Source of the DNA: Cavenderia fasciculata
Taxonomy: Eukaryota > Evosea > Eumycetozoa > Acytosteliales > Cavenderiaceae
Assembly: GCF_000203815.1 (NCBI RefSeq)
Contig: NW_004457734.1
Location: 7,233-71,232 of the forward strand
Reading direction: 5' to 3'
DNA length: 64,000 nucleotides
The notes under the pieces are model-generated. The model ran no database searches and was not told where the DNA came from. It was given only the letters and a program-made list of their open reading frames with translations. Made by a program: the position numbers and the translations under genes. Shown here piece by piece: positions 26,801 to 39,367 of this stretch. Position 1 is the stretch's first letter. Every line of letters starts with the position of its first letter.

Positions 26801-28157
26801 CTCTCTTTTTTTTTTTTTTTTTTTTTTATACCTTTTTGTTTAATAATTTTTGAGAAGCAATTTTAATATAAGTATCTCTCATTACTTTTTCCTTTTCGAC
26901 ATCTTTCCAAGACATTTGTTCTTCTCGTTTGGTTCGAAGATCTGATAGAATAGACTTGTAGGCAAACTTCCACCATATCTTTGCGTTGCCTTTGACACTA
27001 ACTGTTGGACGATGTGACTTGTATCGAAGTACCTTTCTCCAATCATGTACAAAAAATAAGAGATTCAGCATGTCACGATATTGGATATCCATCAATTGAA
27101 TGTCTATTTGTTTTAGGCCAAGAACCATGTCGATCTCTGTCACTAGAGAAGTATGCACACCATCATTTGTGACCTTGTCTCGTTCAACGTCATTGATGAT
27201 CATCTTTATGAAACCACTAACAGGATTGATAATATATTTATGATCGATCTTTATCTTTTGTCTAGGAATTTGGTGCATCAATATGACATCCATATCGGCA
27301 GGTGTAACATATTTGGTTTTACTAAATTGCGAATCCCAATAGACAGACAAGTGAAAGAGTGATATTAATTTAAAACAAGATGAAGATAAAACCGATGACG
27401 ATGATGACGATGAATATGGTTGATCGGATGCAGCGGCTGCAGAAGAAGTGGCAGCAGAGTTTGCAAAATTGTTAGATGATGACGATGATGACGACGACTG
27501 GTGATGATTGGATGCTGGTGACAACAAAGGGATCCATTTATCGTTGGTTGTTTCAAAATTGACACCCTCCAAAGTGATACCAATAGAAAACATTTCATCT
27601 GGTGTTGTTTTAATGTCTTGATAACAAATATGAACATTTGTAACTTTTAATACCAAACACTTGACCACATTTTTTATCATTCTAGTTAGGAAACCCTCCG
27701 TTGGGCCAGATGTCTTTGAAAAGGGAGTGGTTGACGATTGTGATGTCTTGGAAGCAATGTTTGGATCCCCAACGAGTGACTCGTCTATTGACTCTTGAAT
27801 AGATTCTATCTCCTCTCTTGATAATCCTGCCAATGGATTGGCTCCAGATGACTCTTTCTTTGGGATGGTTGTAATTTGATGAAAATCCTTTCTTCCAAAA
27901 AGCAGATACACTCCATCCACTGAAACAGAGATACGCTCCTTTAAAAATCCCAACCAAGGAATGTGTATGACCACCTTTTTTATTACACCTTTTTGTAATT
28001 CGAATGGTAATTCATGTCCAAATATATCTTTTTTTAACTGTAAATTCTCCAATACTATCTCTCCTTTCCAGAAAGGAATTGATAATGAATCTAATCCTTC
28101 TATATAGTTTCCTAATACCTTTTTTAGTATCGATGGTAATATTTTTGATATTACCAT
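14882..28157 (-). CDS. VPS13-family bridge-like lipid transfer protein (4,222 aa)
   Basis: VPS13 proteins sit at organelle contacts and move phospholipids in bulk along a hydrophobic groove. Nine exons: 26832-28157, 24914-26769, 24609-24836, 23694-24543, 23022-23612, 22647-22936, 22269-22563, 17614-22186 and 14882-17541, total 12,669 bases (4,223 codons). The chorein N-terminus is clear (GNYIEGLDSLSIPFWKGEI, HIPWLGFLKERI, VYLLFGR). Middle: repeated groove modules broken by Asn-, Ser- and Thr-rich inserts. From about residue 2,400 (SYAPFFVRNQTGSRIRYRLE) comes the VAB/SHR-binding region, followed by the ATG2-like C-terminal segment (GVGRLPYYGAKKEGAVGAI, KGVAGLVLKPVAGG) and a PH-like end (LHPKKRKSHLIKCKDA). 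Then follows an unusual tail of about 330 residues with 18 consecutive prolines and many glutamines. Which paralogue (VPS13A-F or TipC) it matches cannot be decided by eye. Confidence 0.95.
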
Positions 28158-28662
28158 GATGATGATGATGAAAAATTATATTGATGATGATGATGATGAT
28201 GAGGATTACTCTAAAATATAAATTCAGTCCTTTTTTTATCTATTTTGTAAATTTATATTTATATTTAAATCAGCTAAAAAATGTAAACAAAATAATATAA
28301 CAAAAACTCCTATCAATTTTCACTAAACCCCATTTTTAGTAACTAGTTATCATGATTGTTCCACCATAACCATTTGAGAGGAGAAGGTGGAATAGTAGGA
28401 ATAATTGGTTCAAAAAAAAAATTATCGAAAGATATCTTCAATTCGAGGCATTTCTCCTTGGTAGTTTTTGAAAAATTGTAAACTAATCTAAACCACACAC
28501 CCCACCCCACCAGTTTCAAATTAAATTTATTTATTTTTAATAATGATAATAATTACAACTATCGTTCACAGTCACTGTATAAATTATGTGTAAAACCCCA
28601 TTATGTGTATTAGGAACTATATGGATTAATAAAGAGTTATAATATAGTATTTAGGCAATAAT
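28158..28662. other. Intergenic region: VPS13 upstream and PDE 3' flank
   Basis: About 505 bases with no open frame of interest. It begins with an ATG/GAT trinucleotide run next to the VPS13 start. A 7-base inverted repeat, TTCCACC and GGTGGAA, lies around 28,370-28,395. The rest is AT-rich. It must contain the VPS13 promoter, but I see no recognisable element. Confidence 0.6.
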
Positions 28663-29778
28663 TTATTTTGGGAGTTGTTCCCAGAGTATTCTATTTTTGT
28701 TGATTCTATCAACATATACACTGAGTGAAGGTAATATAATTTGCAATGCTTGATAAGATGGCAATAAAAATTTATCGATAAATGAAACCTGTGTAATATT
28801 CAATACTACTTGTTCACGGAGCATAAAAGGTGTAAGTGGAAGATTTTCTTGTTTCTCGCGATCGCTTTGTGCAAAAAATTCTTCCATCAATGCATGTGCC
28901 CATTTTGTCGATATATCCCATGATCGTATTTCATTTGATATATCTGCCGATTTTAATAACCTAAAAAATTAATTAAATTAATTAAATTAAATTAAATTAA
29001 ATAAATAAAACATTGAATGATTATTATTATTTACATACATTATTAATAATAAATCTCTGTGTTGTTGATCATCCCATGAAAATATTGGTATGATTTCATC
29101 AAACTTTTGTTTGTAGGCAAAATGTTTCTCCATGTCTGTGGCCAAAATCATAATCTTTACTTTTTCAATGAGTGTATGTCTGTCTGTCTCTGTCAATGTA
29201 CAAAGTAGATCCTTTTGATCTCCTAGAATAGAGAGACAGAGTGCGAGATGATGATTCTCCAACACTGATGTATTATTATATTTAACTGCCAATTCACTTT
29301 TACTATTGATTTGGAATCGATTGGTTAATCCTGGATGATCTAGGTCATGTGAGACTGCTGCTATGAGTAATGATAATTTTTCCTAAAGTTTAAAAGGTAG
29401 TAAGGGAATTTGGTTTGCTTTGGTTAGTAAATAGAGAGAGGGAGAGAGAGAGATATTTGAAGTATATATGATATCATACTAATATAGTAAGTTTTTCATT
29501 TAATTCTGAACGTAATATGATAAGGAATACCATTTGAGTGACGGTAACTGCATGATTAAAAGAGTGAAATGGATTATTTCTATAGTTTGTTTGAACACTT
29601 GTGATGTATGATAAAAGTGCATTTCTGTTTACTTGTAGTTCCTTTCCTACGCCCATCTCTTCAAACATTAACACAGAGTATTCGACCAATACCAACGGAT
29701 CTTTCTTCCACGCTGAAAAATCCATTGAAAAGATCTCTTTTTTCTTCTCTTCGTCACTACTATTAATACTGTTATTCA

Positions 29779-29817
<39 letters not shown>

Positions 29818-29884
29818 TTACATGGTTGTTGTTATTGTTGTCTGTTGTGTTCATATTTTGATTAGTCGATGCAGTGATACCCAT
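28663..29884 (-). CDS. Class I 3',5'-cyclic nucleotide phosphodiesterase (348 aa)
   Basis: Hydrolyses cAMP and/or cGMP. Exons: 29480-29884, 29039-29382 and 28663-28960, total 1,047 bases (349 codons). The catalytic HD domain has NPFHSFNHAVTVTQ, VSHDLDHPG, ILATDMEKHF and LLKSADISNEIRSW, supplying the metal-binding His/Asp residues of the PDEase I family. The N-terminus begins MGITAS, which fits the N-myristoylation pattern (Gly2, Ser6), followed by an Asn tract (residues about 15-40). No regulatory domain such as a response regulator, GAF or transmembrane segment is visible, so this differs from RegA. Substrate preference cannot be read from the sequence. An upstream exon is possible, but the myristoylation-like start supports this ATG. 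Downstream of the ABCG gene on the same strand. Confidence 0.92.
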
Positions 29885-29948
29885 TTCCCCTGTTTTATTT
29901 GATCTTTCTCCCTTGTTGTTGTTGTTGTTGTTCTCTTTTGTATTATTA

Positions 29949-29992
<44 letters not shown>

Positions 29993-30434
29993 GATTTAAG
30001 ATGACTGCTTTAATTCTAGTCAATCTCTTTTTTTCTCATTTGACTTGATTGTAAAGTTTGCTTTGTACGATCAACTAAAACTCTGAGTGATAGTTGTTGT
30101 TGTTGTTGTTTCTGTTATTATTTTATGTTGATATCTCTATTGCCTTTCTTTGTTGGGGTGTGAGCGAGTTTTGTTCTTTCTCTTTAAAAAGATCAATCTA
30201 ATTTATAATTACAATACAAAATAATATCTATCAGCAAACGAGACTCCTCACCTTTGAAAAAAAAAAAAAATTAAAAAAAAAAAAAACAGTTTTTTTCGCG
30301 GCTGCAGTCGTGCGTGATGTGTTGATTGTTTAGCCCTTGTAGAATTATAATAATTTATTTATTTTATTATTTATTTTTGGTAATGTGAGAGCTCTTTCCC
30401 TCTCTTTCTTTCTCTCTCTCTCTCTCTCTCCTCT
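29885..30434. other. Intergenic region: PDE upstream and ABCG 3' flank
   Basis: About 550 bases. It contains TTG and TTA trinucleotide runs (29,915-29,995), a run of A interrupted by TT at about 30,255-30,290, and a short GC-rich patch, CGCGGCTGCAGTCGTGCGTG, at 30,297-30,316. A CT-rich run at 30,395-30,432 flanks the ABCG stop. No gene seen. Confidence 0.6.
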
Positions 30435-33400
30435 TTAACGTTTCATGTGTTTGATATATCTAAGAGCAAGACAACCAACGGTAAATAGTCCAATGATATA
30501 ACCAGCCAATATGGCAACATTTTTAAATTGAAACTCTTGATTAAAGCCATAACGAGCGATCATTTGTTCACCACTCTGAATCGGACAATAAGGAATGCTA
30601 GTGGTAGCATTTACTTGTATTAGTACCTCACCTTCTCCATTGGGACAACTAAACTTTTGACCAATCATTTCAGTGAGTGATAGAGTTTCCAAGCCATAAC
30701 GTGTAAAGGCAAAGTAATGCATCCATTTCCATGCCTCTGGTAGATCTGTCTTTGGTATAAAGAATCCACCGAAAAGACCAAGAAAGTTGAGTCCCATACC
30801 ACAGAGAAGAGTGGCAATGGGTGTCGTTGGAAGAACCAATGCAAACATTGTGGCCATGGTATCGTAGCATGCAATGACCATCAAATAGACACCCAACGTG
30901 AAAAAGAACTTCCAACCACCATATCCTGGATCTAGACCAGTGAGCCAAAAGAATGGTATCCAGAAGCAAAAAGCTGTCATCATCATGAGTGGAAGATCGG
31001 TTATAAATGATGCAATCATATATAAATAAGAGGGATAACAACCACTTGCACTGTCACGATAATAAATGGCTCTATCTTGGACGACCAATGGAATCTTTGC
31101 AATAGAGGCCATACCAGCAAACAAAAATGAAAGGAATATCATTGACAATTTGTTTCTTGCTCCAGATTGATCAGAGTCGAGACGAAGGAACATTGTACCT
31201 ACAATGAGTGCAGGAACAATCGATCGGAGGAATCTGATAAAGATTGGTGTTGGTCGACGAATATGATTGAACCATGCTCGTTTAAGAAGTGCACGAAGTT
31301 GAGAGCTCATGGGAGCAGCATAGGTGCCTACATAGGATGGAGGTTCAATAGTTGGTGGAACTACACTATTGGATTGTAATTCTTGTATGACAGACTTTGA
31401 TTGAGGTGATTGGATGTAGGAAGTGATTGGATCGGCACCTGCATGATGTTGCTCTGCAATCTCTAAAATATAGTCACTTGGATTACGATCTTTTTCCTCC
31501 ATGACATATCCAAGTCCTTCAAAGTAGTTGAGGATGGTTTTGCTACCCTCGCCTGTTTCACCAAAGTAAATGACCTCTCCCTTGCACAGCATTAAAAGTT
31601 GGTCAAATTGTTCAAAAATTTGTTGTGATGGCTGGTGAATAGTGCAAATGACGGTACGACCAGTTTCGGCGATACGTCGAATACAATTCATGACCTTGAG
31701 TGCACCGCTGCTATCCAAACTACTCGTTGGTTCATCGAGGAAAAGAAGATGTGGATCCGATGCCAATTCAATACCGATGCTTACTTTTTTACGATTGGCA
31801 AGTGAGATACCCATGGTTGGATTGAATCCAATCTTGGTATGTTGCATCTTGGTGAGGTTGAGAACCTTTAGAATATCGTCAATCATTTGAGCACGTTCCG
31901 AGTTACTGTAACTGCTAGGCAAACGACAATTGGAAGAGAATTCAATGGCCTCACGAATAGTAAGATTGGCAGATAGGATATCTTGTTGTTCAACATAGGC
32001 AGTGAATCTACTAATATTCAAATCGTTAATGTTTACACCATTGACCTTGATCATTCCAGACATGATACCAGCATTCTTTCTCTTTGATAATACATCCAAT
32101 AGAGTTGATTTTCCAGCACCAGATGCGCCCATTAGTGCAGTAAGTCCAGGTTTAATGTAACCATTGATCTTGTTCAACAGTGTAAGAGTAACCTTTTCTT
32201 GTTTTCCAGTTTGTGTATTTTTACGATCTACATTGACCGTATAGGAAAGTTCTTCAAATGTCATATAACAACCTTTCATTTTGTATTGAACCTTTGTACT
32301 TTCACGTTTCTTATCCTTTTTGACCTTGTTGCGAACATTCTTTACGATTGAAGGTGGCTTTTTAGTTTCGAAACGAACAAATCGAATACCCATATAAAAG
32401 ATAAAGAACATTACCATTGAATAGGCAATTGAAATGACAATATCGATCCATCTCCAATAATAGTTTTCATTCATACCAAATATTTCGAGGAATTGATCTC
32501 CATTGGTTCTTGGACATATTTGAACACCATTGTAAAACTGATTGGCAATGTCTGTTGGTGGGATGAGCTCTGATTGTTTACAAGTAAATGTTTGATCGTG
32601 TAACTCGTTACTAGCCAAAGCATCCAATAGATATTTGAGTGGTGACAGATAGTAGACCCATACCCAATACTTGGGGATATTGGGTCCTGGCAACATATAA
32701 CCTGAAAAGACCATAAATGTGACAACAATGGCTGGTGTAACCATCGATGTAACCAATTGAGATTCTGAAAGTGCTGAAACCATTTGGAAAACGGCTTGAC
32801 TGACAAAATTGGTCAACATCATACATAGTACAAATACTATAAACGAGTCGGCTCTTGCTCTAAATCCAGCAGTCCAATAACAGACCACTGAATAGAGTAG
32901 TGCTTCGATTAAACTGATAGGAATCTTTGTAATGACCAATGTAATAAAATATGAAAAGTTTCTATAATACTTTCCATCCTTTTGATCGTAAAATACACCT
33001 CTTAGATTGTAATATTCATCAATCGACCCATAGGTTGTCCATATGAAAAGAACCATAGAAAAGTACATTAAACCGAATCGGTTTTGTGCATCTGCCTGAC
33101 TGTCGTCCATTTGGAAAAAGAGGGATCCAACAACAAATCCCATGAAAAGTGCCTGTAAAAATCTTGTAAAATATTCTTGTCTAATGATCTTCATGATCTT
33201 GATTTGTCTTTTTATCAATAATTTGGTTTCATACCAAATCGGTGGTCTTTCCACTGGATATAGTTTATGATCAACAAATTTTGTATTATTTGCCAAGTTT
33301 GTATATTTTGTTGTTATATTTTGTAATTCTTCATATTCTAAAATTAAATAAACAATCAAAAGGTTAGTATAAATCTCTTTAATATAATATAAATGAAATA

Positions 33401-34670
33401 TATTATATATATATTATTTTTTTTTTTTACTTTTTGATTGTTTAAATAATTGATCCAATTTAATTTGATTGGTTGTTGAATCTGTAGAAATATTCATCAA
33501 TTGTTTTTGGTTGACTTGATACATTTTTGGTTCTTCTAAAACATCTTGCATAAACTCTGCAAGAGGTTGATCTTGTGATGGCTCCAATCCAATTGATTTA
33601 AAGTATGGCAAAACGTTTTCTCTTTCACCAAAATAGGCCATATTACCTTTATCACAAAGCAATAAAACATTGTCAAAAATGTTGGTCAATTCCGGACTTG
33701 GTTGAAGAAGTGAAATAATGACCGAAGCCTTTGCCTCTTGTGCAATAGTCTTTATCTTTGAAATGACACTAAAGGCTATAGCACTATCAAGACCACTAGT
33801 AGGTTCGTCCATTAGAATAAGGTTTGGACATTTGGTAAACTCGGCGGCAATTGTAACACGACGTTTTTGACCACCAGAAATACCTCTAAAAAATTCATTG
33901 CCGACAATGGTATTCTTGGTGTGTGAAAGGCCAAGTTGTTGGAGGATGAGTTCAACACGTTCATCACGAGTTGTTTGGTCAATGTTTGATGGCATGTTGC
34001 ATTGGGCAGAGAAATCCAACGTTTCCTTTACTGTCAACAATGCAATGTGTCTATCTTCCTGTGGTACATAGATGGTATCTGACTGATGAGTACGATGATC
34101 TGCTTGGTGTCCATTGAATAAAAGTGAACCTTCCACAGTACCACCACTTAATCTATCTGCCAATAGTTTTAATAATACACTCTTTCCACTAGATGGTGCT
34201 CCCATTAATAATGTCATTTGTCCTGGCTATAAAAAATTAAAAAAAAAAAAGAAAAAAACAATTAATATTTATAATAATGATATTATTATATATTGTTTGA
34301 TTGATCTTACAATTAAATCAAAATTCAAATTATTTAATAAATAATTTCTTTTTTCCAAGTCGGTTGAATATTTTGGAGCCTTTTTTGGAACATGAAATGA
34401 TAGATTGGAAGCGGTAACATAGATTCCAGTCTTTTCAGTTGGTTTAAATTCATTAATGTGAGACAATAAATCTTGATTGATATTGATGTCGAGAGATGTT
34501 AAACTATTCTGTGGTTCCATCTTTAATGTTGGTTCCCTAATCGATATTGATTGCATCTCTACTCCATCAATGATGTTGTGGTCTTCATTCATATTATCAT
34601 TATTGTTGTTGTTGTTGTTGTTGTGATTGGTAGCTCCATTTGACAATGAGATATTTTCCGAATCAACCAT
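30435..34670 (-). CDS. Full-length ABCG (PDR-type) transporter (1,352 aa)
   Basis: ATP-driven exporter with two halves, each a nucleotide-binding domain followed by about six membrane helices. Exons: 34311-34670, 33431-34226 and 30435-33337, total 4,059 bases (1,353 codons). NBD1: Walker A GAPSSGKS near residue 128, signature ISGGQKRR, Walker B LILMDEPTSGLD. First membrane domain: from about YFTRFLQALFMGFVVGSLFF through PAIVVTFMVFSGYMLPGPNI. NBD2: Walker A GASGAGKS, Walker B LLFLDEPTSSLD. The NBD2 signature is degenerate (ISLANRKK), as is usual in PDR-type ABCG proteins, so one ATP site is probably non-catalytic. An Asn tract near residue 20 is typical low-complexity sequence. Substrate unknown. 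A 128-base piece of its last exon is duplicated at 4662-4789. Confidence 0.96.
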
Positions 34671-35671
34671 GATGATGATGTTGAGGAAATGTAAAATTAA
34701 AAAACTGAGTGCTTGTTAACTGTCAGTTATTTATTCTTTTACTATTAATGTTATTGTTTTTGTTGTCCACAGCCCAGTATAAAAAGGTAGACAAGAGGTC
34801 TCTCGTTCTAGATTGTGTATCTATCTGAAAAACGAAACAAAGAAAGGAACGTTCTGTCTTCTGTTGTTTGTGAATATAAAAAAAAGTTATTTTAGAAGCT
34901 TATGTTCGTTTTTGTTGTTGTTGGCAGCAATTGTTGTGGGTTTGGGACTTCCCAAAGCGCGATTTCTTTTGTTTCGATTACTGGTCCTTGTCCCTGCTGA
35001 TGGTGTTGTTTTTTCGTGAAAAAGTTTAAAAAGCTGAAACCGAATCGAAAAGATCTTTGAATGTAATGTCTTCTTTTATTCCTGAATCATAAACCAAAGA
35101 TGTGTTTGTGGTGCGATATATATAAATATAGTAACTAAGAGAAGAGAATGAATAAGATAAGATGTAAGTCACTTGTGAGGATCGCTCCTTTTAAACAAGA
35201 CAATTAACAAGGACAGATGATGATGATGATGACGATGATAATACGACTTCTACAAGCTGCTTCTTTAACCAAAGAGTCATCGTGTCGTGTTTGTAGATAC
35301 CTTTGGAACAAGACTATTGACTACTTCCATTGTTGTTGATCATTGTTGAAAGAGATTGAACAACAAATTCTGTTGCCGACAAAAATAAATAAATTATACT
35401 AGAATAGTCGCAAACGGGGGAAAATCGGTTAATAACCGCCAGCCGTAGATATTCAAAAAGAATAATAATAAGATTGGAATGTGAACTTTATTGGGATGAT
35501 AAGGAATCATGATTGTTTGGTCCCCACATCACCAACCATGAATATTTAAATATTAAGGGGGGGGGGGGGGGGGGGGTTATTAATTATTAATTATTTATAT
35601 TCAACTATGATTTGTTTTTTTTTTATATATTCAAACTATTCTTGTTATTTTCTACTACTTTAGTATTAAAA
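34671..35671. other. Intergenic region: ABCG upstream and WIPI 3' flank
   Basis: About 1 kb without a supported gene. Near 34,770 lies a TATA-like GTATAAAAAGG on the plus strand, and around 34,800 the near-palindrome AGAGGTCTCT. At 35,430-35,442 CGGTTA-A-TAACCG is a perfect short hairpin. A run of 20 G occurs at 35557-35576. Short open frames (for example 34,813-35,019) look like chance: repetitive hydrophobic residues and no codon preference. Confidence 0.6.
35557..35576 (+). repeat. Homopolymer run of 20 G
   Basis: Twenty consecutive G residues in a stretch that is otherwise nearly all A and T, about 95 bases from the WIPI stop codon. Its transcript or the DNA strand could form G-quadruplexes. 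The length may be unreliable, because long homopolymers are prone to sequencing error. Confidence 0.9.
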
Positions 35672-36953
35672 TTAAGATTCTTCATTCTCCATAAATTGCA
35701 ATGGGTTTTCATCTCTTTTGCATTCACCCTTTGCAAAATCGTATGTATATTTGTAGCAAACACCCGATGCGCAAATGACTATAATCGAATTTGGTGTAGA
35801 GCTAAATGCACAAATTGATCGTGATTCTGGAATTTGAAACTGTACAGCACTCCATTCCGATTTGAAATAATTAGTTGGTAAAATATCACCCATAAAATGA
35901 AAACTATATAAATACAAAAGGAATATAAAATAAATAAATAAAAAAAGTGTGTTAGTGTATTTAATAATTATTGATTATTCAAGTCTGGCTCTCTCTCTTT
36001 CTTTCTTTTGATTGTTTACCTTGATTGTCTATTCTTTACTTCAGATTCTGGTTCTTTTGTGGAAGCAGAACTAGTAGCAGGTGCAGATCTTGAGAGATCA
36101 AAAATATGACCAGTATTTTTATCGGAAGAGACACAGAGAGCAGTAGATTCATTGTTGAAAGCTATAGAATAGATTTCAGCACGATTTGAACCTCTACGAA
36201 CCTCTTTAATTTTCTCACCAGTGGCAGTATCAAATATACGAATAAGTGTACCCTTTTCAGAGGCAGTGGCTAAACGAGTGCCATCCTTGTTGAGAGCTAT
36301 TTGAGAAAGAGCACTTTCATGTGCAGGAATGATTTGTGTCTGCTTGTGATCGTACAACTCTACGTGAACGTAGCCAGGTTTCAAACCTGGACATGCCAAA
36401 ACATTGCTGGCACCTGGACATACTGCACAGATTCCACGTGGGTTATTAGTTGTCTCTAGTTGATGAACCAATTGAAGATCGGCAAAATTATAGACATAGA
36501 CCTTGTTTTCGAGAACCACTACAATACGATCACGACGTAGTTTGACTGCTTTGACCTCTGATTTAAACTCTAATTTTGCAATACACTTATTTTGATAGTC
36601 GTCCCATATCATCACTTGGTTGGGTGTAAACTTTGGTTTGGTTCCTCCTCCTACAATCGCAAGAATATTACATCTAAATAACATTTCAACAATTCCTACT
36701 CCACCATCGAATACTAATAAAAGAAAGATAGAGAAAGAAAGAAAGAAAGAGAGATGTATTTATAGTAATGAGTTTTCTGTTTTCATTCTATATATATAAG
36801 TATATATATACCTCTTCCGAATCTCTCTTTGAATGGATCGCATGAAAAGATTAAGAATCCTTTCTCTGTACCACAAGCAAAGCAGCTATAATCTTGATTG
36901 AAATTTGCAAATAATAGGTTTGAATGTTTCTCTTTACAATTTTGTAAATTCAT
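35672..36953 (-). CDS. WIPI/PROPPIN beta-propeller, WIPI3/4-like (355 aa)
   Basis: Phosphoinositide-binding seven-bladed propeller of the Atg18 family, acting in autophagosome formation. Exons: 36812-36953, 36020-36713 and 35672-35903, total 1,068 bases (356 codons). Blade motifs include [20 protein letters not shown] (blade 3), PRGICAV and [20 protein letters not shown]. The PtdIns3P-binding motif is in [17 protein letters not shown]: the RRG core is kept, with Val in place of the usual Leu or Phe. [14 protein letters not shown] then matches the WIPI3/WIPI4 (WDR45B/WDR45) subgroup better than WIPI1/2. Length agrees with that subgroup (about 345-360 aa). Confidence 0.93.
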
Positions 36954-37067
36954 TTTATGTTGTTGTTGTTGTTGTTCTTTTAATGATTGTTTGTTGTGTT
37001 GTTTGTTTGTTGTCTACTTTATTACTACTTTTTATGCTTTCTCTTGTAGAAATTAATGTGGTTTGTA

Positions 37068-37112
<45 letters not shown>

Positions 37113-37462
37113 GAGTGATATATTTACAAATACTACTGAAACCAAATCTTATCTACTTTTATACCTATATATAAATAATTGAATATCGGTGAATGATAAG
37201 TTGGTTGGTCAACTCAATCCTTCCCCTGGTGTTTTTTTTTGTTTTTTTTTTGGGGCGCCTCTTCTTGAACTTTCTTTGCCTCTCTCTCTCTCCTTTCCTT
37301 GCTTGAATTCTATAATTTAATATTTAATACTTTGTGATGAAATATATAAATGAATGTATTTGATGAAATGGAACATAAAAGTAATGTTTTTGACCCCCCA
37401 CTCTTTGATAAAAAAAAAAAAAAGAATTGATTTTTTTTTAAATTTTAATTTTAATTTTAATT
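36954..37462. other. Intergenic region: WIPI upstream and PLD 3' flank
   Basis: About 510 bases of simple-sequence DNA: TTG runs beside the WIPI start, an ATT trinucleotide run at about 37,068-37,111, T runs near 37,232-37,250 followed by GGGGCGCC, a CT-rich patch near 37,280, and an A-run near 37,410-37,423. No gene seen. Confidence 0.6.
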
Positions 37463-39131
37463 TTATTTACCAAAAGTATTAATAGGCAAAGCGTATGGGG
37501 AATTCCAATCACGATTGAAAATAGATTGTAGTTGAGCAGTAAAATCTTGGTTGACTATATTGTAACTGAGACCACCAGTGTTTGTGAAATAGTCTTGTGA
37601 CCAGTTGGAAGTACCAACGTAGGATTGCTTCTCTGTCACCATGTATTTGGCATGGTTGACACGACTGAATGGAACTTGTGGTTGGAATGGAAGATCTGGT
37701 ACTTGGAACCATCTCACTTGGACATAGTTGAGGACATCCAATGATTTGAGGTATTGTGGAATGACATACATATTGGTGTGATTCCAGTGACTGATGAGCA
37801 TACGAATGTTTACCTTTCGGTTAAAGGCTGCTGCACGTAGTGCATCATCGATGACTGGCCAAAATAGGTTGGGATTGTTATAAAAGGAGGTTGGTGCATA
37901 ATCCATGACAGAGATGCAGACTGATTGATTGGCTGCATTGATGGCAGCAACTAAAGCGTCAATGTCACCTGTACGATCTTTGGATACAAACTGTGGTGGA
38001 GAGACTGCAAGGAACATGCTAATATCCTCACCATTCAACTTGAGTTGTGCTGGATGGGTGCTATTGTATTTGGCCTTGTCTTTGGATGGCCACTTGTTTG
38101 GAAGTTGTGTCATATTGGCTGCCTCCCAGTATTGTTCAAAAGCTGCCTTGGTGTCTTCTACAATGGTTTTACAATTCTCAACAACTACACCAAGTTCTTT
38201 TACTTGAATGAGTGATCTCCAATCATAGTTTGCACTACCAACATATGCATCTAAATAGTGAAATTTAAGAAATATTATTAAATATTTTTAAACAATAATA
38301 TTGTTGTTATTGTTGTTTGTGTTTTCATACTCTTCTTATCAACAACCATAAGTTTGGTGTGTAGAATACCACCACCGACAAGAGATGGCCAATTAATTGT
38401 TCTGAGTTCAACTGCACCCATTTGAGAAAGGTTGGCAGTATCATTTCCTTCTCCACTAGATGGTAGGTTCTAGAAACGACGATAATAAATATTTAACGAC
38501 GTGTTTGCTTCTGTTTGTCTGCTCAAATAATACATACCTGAACGATTCTAATCTTTACACCTCTAGCATGAGCGGCAATGATTTCTTTGTAGATATTCAT
38601 ACCCATATAACCACCATATTCCGATGGAAGATCACCTCCATCTGTTAATGTCATATAAAAGAGACCCATATCAATAGATTCCTTTGCATTGCTAATAAGA
38701 TTCATCCATGCATCATATGTAGTTTGATTGGTTGTAAGATTCAAGTACATTGGAATTGACTCTGCAATATACATTGATCCACTATAAAAATAAATTAGAT
38801 GGATAGATTGATAGATCAGTATCAATATAATATTATAGTATTTGTGATAGGTTTGATCGTATTCTTTTCAAAAGAAGAAGAAGAGGATTATTGTTGTTCT
38901 TTTGAAACTTTTGCTGCATTCTTGATGATAATGATGGATGGATGGATGGATGGATGGATGGATGGATGGATGGATGGATGGATGGATGGATGATTACCTT
39001 GCACATTTATCGTCATTTGAGGAGGATAAGTGATCAGCAGTATACTTGATCTTGTTTGGTAATGCACTTGTCGCAAAAAATGCAATACAAGATAGTAATG
39101 AGATTACTATCAATAGACTAGTAAACTTCAT
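37463..39131 (-). CDS. PLD3/PLD4-like phospholipase D family protein, secreted or lysosomal (434 aa)
   Basis: Member of the HKD superfamily in the PLD3/4/K4 group. Animal members act as lysosomal 5' exonucleases or lipid enzymes, so the substrate here is open. Exons: 38998-39131, 38538-38781, 38331-38469 and 37463-38250, total 1,305 bases (435 codons). A signal peptide is evident ([19 protein letters not shown]). HKD motif 1 is [10 protein letters not shown] followed by [12 protein letters not shown]; it is split by an intron between exons 3 and 4. HKD motif 2 is HAKYMVTEK followed by [12 protein letters not shown], with Glu in place of Asp, as also occurs in PLD3-type proteins. Several N-glycosylation sequons (NLTTNQT, NHT, NQS) fit entry into the secretory pathway. 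Intron 1 holds a long GATG repeat. Confidence 0.93.
38933..38992. repeat. GATG tetranucleotide microsatellite in intron 1 of the PLD gene
   Basis: About 15 uninterrupted GATG units (CATC on the coding strand), starting only a few bases inside the 5' splice site of intron 1. It occupies over a quarter of the intron and is likely to be length-variable between isolates. Confidence 0.95.
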
Positions 39132-39367
39132 TCTTTACAAACAAATATATGTAATGTAACTGTTATTTCTGTGTAATAGAAAATGCAAAGACGATCAACA
39201 TAACCAGCAACTGTGAATTTTCGTTTGCAAAAAAACAAAAAAAAAAGAACCAGATCATTTTTGCTCTGGTTCAGTGAAAAAGAAGTAAGTCACAGATATT
39301 GTATTTATTTAACTAAAAAGAAGCAATTAGGAATAATAAGAAGACAAGATAATGGTTGGTTTCTTTC

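Noticed and set aside
34813-35019. 68-aa open frame between ABCG and WIPI
   Set aside because: Simple-sequence derived hydrophobic peptide, with no splice context and no domain.
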